Source: Actinocrispum wychmicini (lineage in GTDB: Bacteria > Actinomycetota > Actinomycetes > Mycobacteriales > Pseudonocardiaceae). From it: DNA of 64,000 bases. The position numbers were made by a program, and so were the translations under genes. How positions within the stretch are numbered: position 1 is the stretch's first letter; every line of letters starts with the position of its first letter. The stretch spans positions 434,001-498,000 of the forward strand of contig NZ_SLWS01000007.1 of assembly GCF_004345645.1 (NCBI RefSeq), read 5' to 3'. The notes below the pieces were generated by a model. The model was not told the origin of the DNA. It worked only from the letters and a program-made list of their open reading frames with translations, and did no database searches. Positions 35,901 to 43,241 of the stretch are shown here, piece by piece.

Positions 35901-38197
35901 GCGGAGTCGACCGCGGCGGTGGCCTTGTCTTTGGCGTTCCACTCCGCGTAGATCGTGGCGCCTGTGAAATCGGTGGTGGCCACCGCACGGCCGGCGTCGT
36001 CATAGGTGGTCGTGCGCGAGCGGGTGGCGTCGTACACCCCGGCCAGGGCCACGGTCGCCTGCTTGCGGTCCAGGTAGTACTGGTAGAAGTGTTCGGCCCG
36101 AGCCCCGCTGGACCGACCGTTCGGCGACGGGGCCAGGACCTGGACAGCTCGCAGTACCGGCGGTTCGTGGACCTGCTCGACCACAGGGCTGTAGCCGATC
36201 ACCGTGCACGCGGCGGCGACGTCGTCGGTGTTCGTGCAGCCGTTCTCCGACGACGGCGCTTGCCGGGCCACCCAGTCATAGGCCAGGCTGCCGCGGATCG
36301 TGGACAGTGGCCCGACACTGTCAAGAGCCTTCTGTTTCTCCTCCTCGTTGTCACCGGCCTGGTCGTACCGCTGCTTCGCGGTGGTCCGGTCGGTGTAGTC
36401 GAAGTCCTGGATGGCCGCGCCGGGATTCTCGATCCGGGCGAGCGTGCCCATCAGGTACCACAGCCGGGTCTCACTGCCGTCCCAGTATCGGACGCGACAC
36501 AGCATCTGCGGCGGCGCCGGGTCCGAGCCCGGCGGGCGGGACACCCCGCCGTAGCAGCTGTCGCTGTTGTCGGTGTTGTAGAACAAGGTGTGCGCACGGC
36601 CGGACACCGGATCCTTGATCTGGGTCAACCGCGCCGGCGAACCGCTGTAGATGTACTGCAGCGCGGCCGGTTTCTTGCCGTCCAGTACTGACGCCACCGC
36701 GGACAGGGTGCCGTCCGGGTTGAACACCGACACGACGTCGCCTTCGGTGACGGTCATCCGGCCGGTGGTGTCGAACGCCAGCACGCCGTCCTCACCCACC
36801 GGCGGCGTATAGCCACCAGTGGATGCCTTGGTCCAGGTGTGCTTGCCGCCCGCGCCATCGGTGAGCACCACCGACCCGTCCAGCATCTCCGCCTGGCTGT
36901 AGCCACTCGACAGCGCCGACAGCGTCCACCCCGCCGGCAACGCCTCCGGATCGGCCGAGTACAGCCACTCCGTCGGCGCGACCCGAGGATCGAGGTTGTC
37001 GGTGCGCGCGTCGTCAGTGCCGACGGTGCTCTTGACCCACAACACCATCCGGGGCCGTTCCGTGGTGTGGTGGTACAGCTCGATCCGGACCGGCACCCGC
37101 TGCCCGGCCGTCAACGGCACATCCCGGTCCTGTCTCGGGCCCGGCTGGAGGAAGTCGGCGCCGACGTCCGCGGCGGGGTTCGGGTTGTCGTAGACGAGCT
37201 TGTCCCCCACCCAGATCCGGGCACCGTCGGCATGCACGCCGGCGAACCGGAAATCGCCCGTGACCGGGGCCTTGAAATGTCCCTCCCACCGGACGACGAA
37301 CCAGTCCTTGGCCAACGCCGGCGGCATCGGATTGTCCCGCCATGGCCGGTTGTCCGGATTGTCGCTCCACGCGACACCCCAGTCCAGGTTGACCTGCGCC
37401 TCACTGCGCACCATCACCGGGACCGCGTCCGGGACCCCGGTGTGCCGGGAGTCGTTGAAGTACGACGCCCGCACGCCATGCGGCGCGCCCTGCCGGGAGT
37501 TGTAGGCGAACCCCACCCCCGCCGGCCCACCCACCGACGCGAACGCCGGCCCCGCGGACTCGATGTGGGCGTTGCCGTTGAACAGGTTCACCGTCACCGG
37601 ACCCAGATGATCCGTCGGCGCCGGCCCCGGGTCCCCGACCCGCTGGTTGACCGTGAAATGCCCCACCCATCGAGACACTGTCACCGCCGCCCCGTCGGCC
37701 AAGGCGGTGCCCGCCGTCCACGTGTACCGGCCACCGTCATGCAACACATGCTTCGGCACCGTCCACTGTGGCTGATCCAGGCACCCGGAATCCACCACAC
37801 TGCCCGAACGACCATCAAAACCGGTGGACACCTTGAAGCAGTACAAGACGCCGTCACCGACCGCGGCGACCTGCAACACCGGTGTCTCTACGCCCACCAC
37901 GGCGTCGTCGACCGGACTGACGAGACTCGTCTCCGGCGCCGCGCTCGCGGCACGCTTCGCCGCACTCGCACCCGCCAACGGCCTGAAATCGGCCTTCGGT
38001 TGCTCCGGATCAGGCGCCTGGCGAGCCTTGTCCCCGGACGGCACCGACAACAGCGGCAGATCCCGCCGAACCTCCGTCGGAACCGGCTTCGCCGCCGACG
38101 GCGCTGCCGACACCTGCGCCTGCGAACCAGCCAGCACCATCGTCAACGCCGCCGCGACCACTCGCGCCCGCGCGCCGTTACGACCCCACAAAGCCAT
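32909..38197 (-). CDS. Secreted YD-repeat/Rhs-family protein with two PA14 domains, no recognisable toxin tip
   Basis: 1,762 residues from ATG 38197 (GGAGGGG upstream). Signal peptide about 1-30. Approximate order: Ala/Pro-rich region, Ig-like strand region 80-200, first PA14 243-400 (GVRASYFNDSRHTG, GVHADGARIWVGD), YD repeats, second PA14 815-965 (GLSAAFYDNP, GVRLWVDD), YD repeats, Rhs core near 1540-1600 (MGARVYLPVLGRFLQVDP). PA14 domains usually bind glycans. After the core only about 160 residues remain, ending in a hydrophobic helix pair and a Cys-rich tail (KCAGCVV, DPGCAACM). No Hint, nuclease or transferase motif is seen and no immunity-like gene follows. Confidence 0.85.
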   Translation of the reverse strand: MALWGRNGARARVVAAALTMVLAGSQAQVSAAPSAAKPVPTEVRRDLPLLSVPSGDKARQAPDPEQPKADFRPLAGASAAKRAASAAPETSLVSPVDDAVVGVETPVLQVAAVGDGVLYCFKVSTGFDGRSGSVVDSGCLDQPQWTVPKHVLHDGGRYTWTAGTALADGAAVTVSRWVGHFTVNQRVGDPGPAPTDHLGPVTVNLFNGNAHIESAGPAFASVGGPAGVGFAYNSRQGAPHGVRASYFNDSRHTGVPDAVPVMVRSEAQVNLDWGVAWSDNPDNRPWRDNPMPPALAKDWFVVRWEGHFKAPVTGDFRFAGVHADGARIWVGDKLVYDNPNPAADVGADFLQPGPRQDRDVPLTAGQRVPVRIELYHHTTERPRMVLWVKSTVGTDDARTDNLDPRVAPTEWLYSADPEALPAGWTLSALSSGYSQAEMLDGSVVLTDGAGGKHTWTKASTGGYTPPVGEDGVLAFDTTGRMTVTEGDVVSVFNPDGTLSAVASVLDGKKPAALQYIYSGSPARLTQIKDPVSGRAHTLFYNTDNSDSCYGGVSRPPGSDPAPPQMLCRVRYWDGSETRLWYLMGTLARIENPGAAIQDFDYTDRTTAKQRYDQAGDNEEEKQKALDSVGPLSTIRGSLAYDWVARQAPSSENGCTNTDDVAAACTVIGYSPVVEQVHEPPVLRAVQVLAPSPNGRSSGARAEHFYQYYLDRKQATVALAGVYDATRSRTTTYDDAGRAVATTDFTGATIYAEWNAKDKATAAVDSAGRRSTTVYDYADRPVDKYGPAPPSCFTGQTPTPACATSMPHARTAYDEGMVGLSAAFYDNPFLSGVPKLFATGVGNADGTLSRSWGASPPVANNGGWSGRFTGEIQLPTTGDYGLGFTAVDGVRLWVDDVLTVDSWGDKPATAVAGKYTNTVAGSRHRIRVDYYNHAGTTGALNLTWTPPGKSAPVTVPGANLAPRYGWVTSSTTEDTSGGSVERSPTRRSASSYTDPTTGIDPVYGLAVSTTLDPGGLNLTARTSYERPGDGYLRKLAGAMPAGDLASPTARTTTSYYGDTETRTNPCDPNAPPVNQGGMAKTVTTPAPGNGPALTGESVYNAAGRVVAQRVNVEPWTCTSYDARGRVVKQSYPAYAGRPARTVVNDYAVGGDPLKSKVTDESGSITTVVDLLGQEVGYTDANGVTSTATYDQVGRLTRDTTTVNGVTSTVDYTWNTASQLTGAKVDGVTVATPAYDTAAELASVAYGNGSRLDQLTRNNAGQLTALTWKTSSSTVVDTVTRSRDNRITDDVVTDNGKPAAAYSYTYDTGARLTAATVPHHQLTYRFDPANGCGPNKQAGANTNRTASTDSLNGAPAVTTAYCYDGADRLLSTSGGLALAFDYDSHGDVVKVGGDTLGYDATKRHISTTTATGTSIAYTRDPRDRLTSRTVTGHPDGSKNGTTRYSYSSTHDDADLILDKSGNLLQRIVALPGGMLLTKNYDKAATTNWSYPNIHGDVLFTADGSAARTGGIYLYDPFGQNIDPNTGAFTDVPVPATAAGGMDFGWLGQHERPVEHLAGQQAIEMGARVYLPVLGRFLQVDPVAGGSANDYDYVSADPVNSQDLAGTFPSWKSIVRVATTAAEVVSYVPGPIGTVASVAAATGQLAQGNGLAALEDLTGALPIPGARELGKAAGTAVKQGVELRNIGREAKALNKAAEKEAKGPEKCAGCVVHGETRDPGCAACMLHESAQGITPNEGAKEKPTGASEEPDTQQSGWRPRRKDGY

Positions 38198-38325
38198 GGA
38201 CCCCTCCATCGACGTCAAGCACCGAGCGCCAACTCCGAACCCAAGCGCGACTGACAGATCACGACGCGGTCAGGGCGCGCGGGCGCATCAACAACGGACA
38301 GGCGGCGTACATCCTCCATGCCGAG

Positions 38326-38493
38326 TCAGACCAACTCGGCTGGACCATCCTCTTTGGACCACAAGTGCGGGTACGGCAAGCTCGGCCGGACACCGGTCCC
38401 GGCAGCGACGGCACAGACGGAGACGCCGTGACAGCCGCGTTCGGCGACCTGCGCCACGGCGACCTCCAACTGCCGCTGAACCGTGCCGGTCAT
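38326..38493 (-). pseudogene. Truncated TetR-family regulator fragment
   Basis: A 55-codon reverse ORF reads like a TetR DNA-binding domain: VAERGCHGVSV, then GTGVRPSLPYPHLWSKED and AELV before a stop. The usual consensus is AERGYHGTSV-DIA--AGVS-G-LYHHF-SKE-L---LV. Only the HTH is present; the ligand domain is gone and several consensus residues (YHHF to YPHLW) are altered. A TetR-type palindrome lies about 80 bases upstream. It lies between the YD-repeat gene and the MFS operon. I regard it as a decayed gene. Confidence 0.6.
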
Positions 38494-38574
38494 GGTGGCG
38501 CGGGGCGGCAGCGACTCGAACGGAGTCCGGATGTCGCCCGGCTCCCCTCGAAGGCTGGCAACACAGGCCGAACG

Positions 38575-38592
38575 CTAACGAACATTCGTTAG
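38575..38592. promoter_or_regulatory. TetR-type palindromic operator
   Basis: CTAACGAA-CA-TTCGTTAG, perfect 8-bp arms with a 2-base spacer, is a textbook TetR/AcrR operator shape. It lies about 80 bases upstream of the TetR gene fragment, whose autoregulatory site it may have been. Confidence 0.6.
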
Positions 38593-38806
38593 GAACGCAA
38601 CGTACCGTGGTCGCAGATCAGGCTCCTACCGTGGACGGAGTTCATGGCGCCGCCGAGCCCGAATCCACCACGACGGACAGCGGTTGCGCACGCGCCGGAT
38701 CGCAGGTCGCGCGGGCTTCGCTGAGCACGGTCGTCACGAGGTCGCCAACCGTGCGGCCACAGGTCAAGCATGCCGCCCTACCCCATCTGAGGCGGAGATC
38801 ACCACG

Positions 38807-38832
38807 CTATGCGGAGAAGATTCTCCGCATAG
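38807..38832. promoter_or_regulatory. Operator 1 of the MFS-TetR operon (12-bp perfect arms)
   Basis: CTATGCGGAGAA-GA-TTCTCCGCATAG. It shares the core GCGGAGAA-N2-TTCTCCGC with operator 2, centre-to-centre distance 38 bases, upstream of the MFS start. Likely bound by the TetR protein encoded downstream. Confidence 0.75.
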
Positions 38833-38847
38833 GCGGTAGCGTGCCGT

Positions 38848-38867
38848 AGCGGAGAAATTTCTCCGCT
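38848..38867. promoter_or_regulatory. Operator 2 of the MFS-TetR operon (20-bp perfect palindrome)
   Basis: AGCGGAGAAATTTCTCCGCT, centred about 36 bases before the MFS start codon and ending 12 bases before the GAGGAG ribosome site. Binding here would block transcription. Its core equals that of operator 1. Confidence 0.75.
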
Positions 38868-38893
38868 TAGACTGGGAGTGAGGAGCATTGCCC

Positions 38894-40363
38894 ATGGCAC
38901 GTACGACATCCCGTCCACACCACACCGTCATCTTCGCTGTACTGGTGCTGGGAATCGCGGCCTACTCGCTGTTGCAGTCGATGGTCGTGCCGGTCCTGGC
39001 GCTGCTGATCCCCGCGCTGCACACCACACAGGCCACCGCGACGTGGCTGATGACCGGCTACCTGTTGTCGGCGTCGGTGGCGACCCCGATCGTCGGTCGC
39101 ATCGGCGACAAGGTCGGCAAGGAGCGCATGCTGGTGGCCACGCTCGGTGCGCTGACGGTCGGCTCCCTGATCGCGGCAATGACCGACTCGGTGGGAGTGA
39201 TGATCGCCGCCCGCGTGATTCAGGGTATCGGCGGCGGCGTACTCCCCCTGGCCTTCGGTGTGATTCGCGACGAGTTCCCGGCGGCCAAGTTGCACAGCGC
39301 GGTAGGTGTCGCGTCAGCGCTGGCAGCGGTCGGCGGTGGCCTGGGTCTGGTCATCGCCGGACCGATCGTCGACCATCTGAACTACCACTGGCTGTTCTGG
39401 CTCCCGATGATCATGACGGCGACCGCGATGGTGGCCACGGTTCTGTTCGTGCCCAAGTCGCCAGTGCGCAGTCCGGGCTCGATCAACTGGGGCGCCGCGC
39501 TGTTGCTCTCGGCCTGGCTGGTGACGTTGCTGCTCGCGGTGAGCAAGGGCCCCGCCTGGGGCTGGAGTTCGAGCCGTGTTCTCGGTCTGTTCGCGGTGGC
39601 GGTGGTCTGCCTGGTGCTGTGGATCGTCGTGGAGTTGCGGTCGACCACGCCGTTGATCGACATGCGGACGATGCGCATGCCGGCGGTCTGGACCACCAAC
39701 GTGGTCGCCATGCTGGCCGGCGCCGCGATGTACGCGAACATGACATTCCTGCCGCAACTACTGCAGACACCGCGGTCGATCGCCGGCTACGGACTGAGCG
39801 CCAGCACCACACAGTCCGGGCTGTACATGCTTCCCATCACGATCGCGCTGTTCTTCCTCGGCATGGCGGCCGGCCCTCTCGCAGGACGGATCGGGGCCAA
39901 GAACGTCGTGCTCATCGGAACCGTCATCATGGCCGCTCCTTTCGTACTGCTGGCCGTCGACCACGACAGGAGTTGGGCGATCTACGTGGCCTCCGGCGTC
40001 CTGGGCGTCGGTCTCGGGCTGGCGTTCTCGTCCATGTCGGCGATCATCGTGGGGACCGTTCCAGCCGCCCAAACCGGTGCGGCGACGGGCATCAACGCCA
40101 ACATCCGGGCCGTCGGCGGTGCGATCGGCAGCGCGGTCGCGGGCAGCGTCCTGGCCTCCAGCGCCGCTGGTGACCAGCGTCTCCCAGCGGACTCGGGATA
40201 CACCGAGATCTTCTGGTTCCTGGCAGCGGTATCGGGCGTGGCTGCGCTGGCGTCACTGCGCATACCGAATATCAACCGACACCACACCAAGCCGCCGACC
40301 TCGGCGCCGAAGCCTTTCGATCCTGTTGCGACAGAATCCGAACGAGATGTGGCACGATCCTGA
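38894..40363 (+). CDS. MFS drug/metabolite exporter (DHA2/EmrB-like)
   Basis: A 489-residue transporter with about 14 predicted membrane helices. It carries the MFS loop-2/3 motif GRIGDKVGKERML, motif C-like RVIQGIGGGVLPLAFGVIRDEFP, and a helix 5 Gly-rich stretch, as in EmrB/QacA-type proton-driven exporters. ATG 38894 is chosen because GAGGAG lies 8 bases upstream; TTG 38888 would be too close. Two matching palindromic operators precede it and a TetR regulator gene follows 37 bases later on the same strand. This is the classic ligand-induced efflux operon; the exported compound is unknown. Confidence 0.9.
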   Translation: MARTTSRPHHTVIFAVLVLGIAAYSLLQSMVVPVLALLIPALHTTQATATWLMTGYLLSASVATPIVGRIGDKVGKERMLVATLGALTVGSLIAAMTDSVGVMIAARVIQGIGGGVLPLAFGVIRDEFPAAKLHSAVGVASALAAVGGGLGLVIAGPIVDHLNYHWLFWLPMIMTATAMVATVLFVPKSPVRSPGSINWGAALLLSAWLVTLLLAVSKGPAWGWSSSRVLGLFAVAVVCLVLWIVVELRSTTPLIDMRTMRMPAVWTTNVVAMLAGAAMYANMTFLPQLLQTPRSIAGYGLSASTTQSGLYMLPITIALFFLGMAAGPLAGRIGAKNVVLIGTVIMAAPFVLLAVDHDRSWAIYVASGVLGVGLGLAFSSMSAIIVGTVPAAQTGAATGINANIRAVGGAIGSAVAGSVLASSAAGDQRLPADSGYTEIFWFLAAVSGVAALASLRIPNINRHHTKPPTSAPKPFDPVATESERDVARS

Positions 40364-40400
40364 CGCCGGACCATCGCGAATGAGGAGTAGCAACGACACA

Positions 40401-41069
40401 ATGACCGACACAGCCGGGCCCGAATCCACCAGAAGCCGAACGTTGCGACGCGATGCCGTTCTCAATCGACAGCGACTGCTGCAGGCCGCTCGCGAGGTGT
40501 ACGCGGAACAAGGCCACGACGCCGGAGTGGACGAGATCGCCCGGCGGGCCGGTGTCGGCATGGGAACCCTCTACCGGAACTTCCCGACCAAGAACGACCT
40601 GCTCCGTACCCTGCGGCAAGACCTGCTCGCCGATGTCTCGCGCCAGGCCGCCGCGGTGGCCGCTGAACAGCCACCCGGCGACGGCCTCGAAGCCTGCCTG
40701 TGGTGCGTCGGCACTGAGATGCAGGCGCACCACGGCTATCTGACGCTGTTGTGGGAGGCGTTCCCACGAGCCGAAGACCCTGACCGGTCAGAATTCTGGC
40801 AGCTTGTCCATCGGCTGCTCGATGAAGCCAAGGACGCCGGCCGGATCCGCGACGACCTGACCGTGACTGACGTCTTTCTCACGCTACTGTCCATTCGCGC
40901 CCTGATCGATGACACCACAAGTCAAGCACCCGGCATGTGGCGTCGGCACCTTTCCGTGGTACTTGCCGGCTTCCGACCCACGGCAGCGGAACTGGAGTAC
41001 CCGCCGACCGACGACTCGCTGGTCGAACCAGATGTGCGACAACGTTCTCACCGTGGGGAGTCACGGTGA
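40401..41069 (+). CDS. TetR-family repressor of the MFS operon
   Basis: A 222-residue regulator. The HTH (about 20-65) is RQRLLQAAREVYAEQGHDAG, then DEIARRAGVGMGTLYRNFPTKNDLL, a strong TetR_N match. The C-terminal domain (SACE/YxaF-like helical) is unassigned. ATG 40401 has GAGGAG 13 bases upstream; ATG 40380 lacks a site. It lies 37 bases after the MFS exporter and so is co-transcribed. The twin operators upstream of the exporter are the probable targets, giving autoregulation. Its last 12 codons lie inside the left arm and loop of a 23-bp terminator hairpin, so its C-terminus may be a recent extension or truncation. Confidence 0.9.
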   Translation: MTDTAGPESTRSRTLRRDAVLNRQRLLQAAREVYAEQGHDAGVDEIARRAGVGMGTLYRNFPTKNDLLRTLRQDLLADVSRQAAAVAAEQPPGDGLEACLWCVGTEMQAHHGYLTLLWEAFPRAEDPDRSEFWQLVHRLLDEAKDAGRIRDDLTVTDVFLTLLSIRALIDDTTSQAPGMWRRHLSVVLAGFRPTAAELEYPPTDDSLVEPDVRQRSHRGESR

Positions 41070-41084
41070 GAACGTTGTCGCACA
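41033..41084. terminator. 23-bp perfect hairpin overlapping the TetR stop codon
   Basis: The left arm (41033-41055, starting TGTGCGACAACG) and right arm (41062-41084) are perfectly complementary over 23 bases around a GGGAGT loop. The TetR stop lies inside the right arm. It separates convergent TetR and NRAMP genes and is unusually long and perfect for a plain terminator. Confidence 0.8.
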
Positions 41085-41114
41085 GTCGCACAGGGGGTGT
41101 GGTCGTCCTTCCCC

Positions 41115-42743
41115 TCAACCACCGACTGCGACGTCGACGATCTTGACGATCACCATGATCATCGCGACCAGCAGATAGGACCGCAGTGCGGTCAGGCCGA
41201 TCTTGCGGCCCATCGAGATCTCCGGCTTGGTCAGGTACTCCAGCGGTGGCATCCGCCAGTCCTGCCTGCCCGTGCGGTCGATCGGCGCGTACGTGCCACC
41301 ACGGCGACGCACCAGCCCGTACCCGGCCACCAGGACACCGATCCCGCCGCAGATCTCCATGATCAGGAAGATCTGGTCGGCAGTGACGTCCGGGAACAGC
41401 ACGGCCGTGGTCAGGATCACTGACAGCATCACCAGCACCCCGACCACCACCGAGGTGAACACGTTGGTGCCCCTGCCGTTCACCCACGGACCGAGCACCG
41501 CTTTGTCGTTACACAGCAGCAGCAGGAACACCGACGCGGACGGCAACAGCACTCCGGCCAGAGTCTGCACGCCTTCGGTCAGCAGGCCCAGCGGCGAGCC
41601 GGGGATCAGCACGATCACCGCCGACAGCACGACCAGTCCCGCGTAGACGGCATAGAAACCCTTGGCGTGCTTGACACCTCGGTGCAGCGAATGCTTGATG
41701 CCGAACACGTCACCGATCGCGTACGCGCTCGACAACGACACCGCGAAAGCGCCGATGATGGACGCGTCCAACAACGCGACCGCGAACAGCCCACCCACCG
41801 CGCGACCCGCGTACGCCTCCAGGCCTTGCGCGAGACCGGCGCTGTCGGAGTAGTTACCGAAGTCCGAGGTACCGCTGAAAGCCGCGGCCGCCATGCCCAT
41901 GATCGCGGCGGCCCCGACCATCACCACGACCAGGCCGATCCACAGATCCACCCGCTCGTAGCGCAGGAACCGTGGGGTGATCCGCTTGTCGATGACGTAG
42001 GACTGCTGGAAGAACAGCTGCCACGGCGCGACTGTCGTGCCGACGATCCCGATGATCAGCAACATCAGCTGCGCCATCCCACCCGGACCGTCGGGCATGC
42101 TCGGCACCAGACCGCCGAGCATCTCCGACGGCGCCGGGTGGGCCATCACGTACACCGGCACCAACGTCAGCGACCCCAGACAGAAGAAGATCGCGATCCG
42201 TTCGAACCGACGGAAACTCCCGGTGAACGCCGCCGCGACGATCACCACCGCCGCGAGGATCACCGACGGCACCTTGGGCAAGCCGAGATACTGCACCGCC
42301 ATGGAGATACCGATGAACTCGGTCACCAGCGTGAGCGCGTTGAGCAGGAACAGGTCGATCACTGAGAACGCGCCCCAGAACTTGCCGAACCGCTCCAGGA
42401 TCAACCGGGCGTGCCCGACCCCGGTCACCGCGCCCAGGCGCAGCACCATCTCCTGGTTCACGTACAGCACCGGAACCAGCAACAGCAACGTCCACAGCAG
42501 CTTGGGCCCGTAGTTCTGGCCAGCCTGGCCGTACGTGGCGAACGCGCCGGCGTCGTTGTCACCGACCAACACGATCAAGCCGGGGCCGATGATCGCCAGC
42601 AGTGTCTTCATTTTGGCCGACAGCCCGACCCGCGGCGCGGTGTCGCCGGCCCTGATGGTGCCGAGCGCGCCGCGGATATCACCGACATGCGCGTCGTCCA
42701 GGACCGCGGTCTGTCGGTCGTCGATGCGGATGGTCTTGGTCAT
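41115..42743 (-). CDS. NRAMP-family divalent metal transporter, non-canonical metal site
   Basis: A 542-residue membrane protein with about 11 helices after an 45-residue soluble N-terminus. Helix 1 reads GPGLIVLVGDNDAGAFATY: the DPGN metal motif is D64-A-G-A, keeping only the Asp and Gly. Helix 6 reads GTTVAPWQLFFQQS: the canonical MPHN is APWQ, so both the selectivity Met and the His are lost. In studied NRAMPs the Met is what discriminates against Mg2+ and Ca2+; its loss here suggests altered selectivity, as in the NRMT (Mg2+/Mn2+) group. ATG 42743 follows GAGAGGAG. The 5' leader is strongly structured. Confidence 0.85.
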   Translation of the reverse strand: MTKTIRIDDRQTAVLDDAHVGDIRGALGTIRAGDTAPRVGLSAKMKTLLAIIGPGLIVLVGDNDAGAFATYGQAGQNYGPKLLWTLLLLVPVLYVNQEMVLRLGAVTGVGHARLILERFGKFWGAFSVIDLFLLNALTLVTEFIGISMAVQYLGLPKVPSVILAAVVIVAAAFTGSFRRFERIAIFFCLGSLTLVPVYVMAHPAPSEMLGGLVPSMPDGPGGMAQLMLLIIGIVGTTVAPWQLFFQQSYVIDKRITPRFLRYERVDLWIGLVVVMVGAAAIMGMAAAAFSGTSDFGNYSDSAGLAQGLEAYAGRAVGGLFAVALLDASIIGAFAVSLSSAYAIGDVFGIKHSLHRGVKHAKGFYAVYAGLVVLSAVIVLIPGSPLGLLTEGVQTLAGVLLPSASVFLLLLCNDKAVLGPWVNGRGTNVFTSVVVGVLVMLSVILTTAVLFPDVTADQIFLIMEICGGIGVLVAGYGLVRRRGGTYAPIDRTGRQDWRMPPLEYLTKPEISMGRKIGLTALRSYLLVAMIMVIVKIVDVAVGG

Positions 42744-43067
42744 GGGAATCACTCCTCTCGCCCGGAAACGGGCCGATGGAAGGCATCGCGACAGCACCCG
42801 GGTTCGACGTGACCCACGCACGTGCAGGCGCCTGCCCGGCCGTGGCCGGGCAGGTCAGTGGTCGACTCCAGGACTAGTCGCGGATGCCGGGGGACGAAGG
42901 GGACGCGGGGATCGGGGGCGTACTTCGCCCCGGGCTACTACTTCCGAGCACTGCCCTCACCTCCCCAATCGTCCTGGCCCGCCAATGCCCCAGTGGCCAG
43001 CGTCCTACCGCATGGCGTGCCGCGCTCAGTCAACGCCGCGCACACCGAACTGTCAAGCACTTCTACA
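42744..43067. other. Structured leader/promoter region of the NRAMP gene
   Basis: Upstream of NRAMP (reverse strand) lie a GCCCG-GAAA-CGGGC hairpin (42760-42774 region), a perfect 11-bp hairpin at 42831-42854 (CCTGCCCGGCC/GGCCGGGCAGG) and a GGGGCG/CGCCCC stem near 42925-42940. No M-box or yybP-ykoY consensus is recognisable. Small ORFs here are not convincing. Confidence 0.45.
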
Positions 43068-43085
43068 AGTGTTCAAGTGAACACT
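43068..43085. promoter_or_regulatory. Palindromic operator in the Stealth-gene promoter
   Basis: AGTGTTCA-AG-TGAACACT, perfect 8-bp arms. A second small repeat CACTT-CTAC-AAGTG overlaps it on the left, and a possible extended -10 (TGTGTTACGCT) follows about 8 bases later, so a bound protein would cover the -35 area. Confidence 0.55.
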
Positions 43086-43241
43086 CCGCTTGTGTTACGC
43101 TCCCCCGGCACCTCGTTGGGCGAGGCTACTTCCAGTGCCAAAGCTCAACGTATGAGGGCCGCATCGCTGTTCCGGCAGCACTGTTGCGAGATCTCCTCCT
43201 TGTGCGCCCTGGTTTGTCCCGAATGGAAGGTGGGTGTTCCC

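Larger units (their letters stand above)
38198..38893. other. Regulatory intergenic region upstream of the YD-repeat and MFS genes
   Basis: About 700 bases between divergent genes. Contents: a TetR gene fragment (38326-38493), an 18-base TetR-type palindrome (38575-38592) and the two MFS operators (38807-38867). No intact coding sequence is supported. Confidence 0.5.

Noticed and set aside
42744-42980. Known Mg2+ (M-box) or Mn2+ (yybP-ykoY) riboswitch before the NRAMP gene
   Set aside because: Hairpins are present but the conserved sequence blocks of either class are not recognisable.
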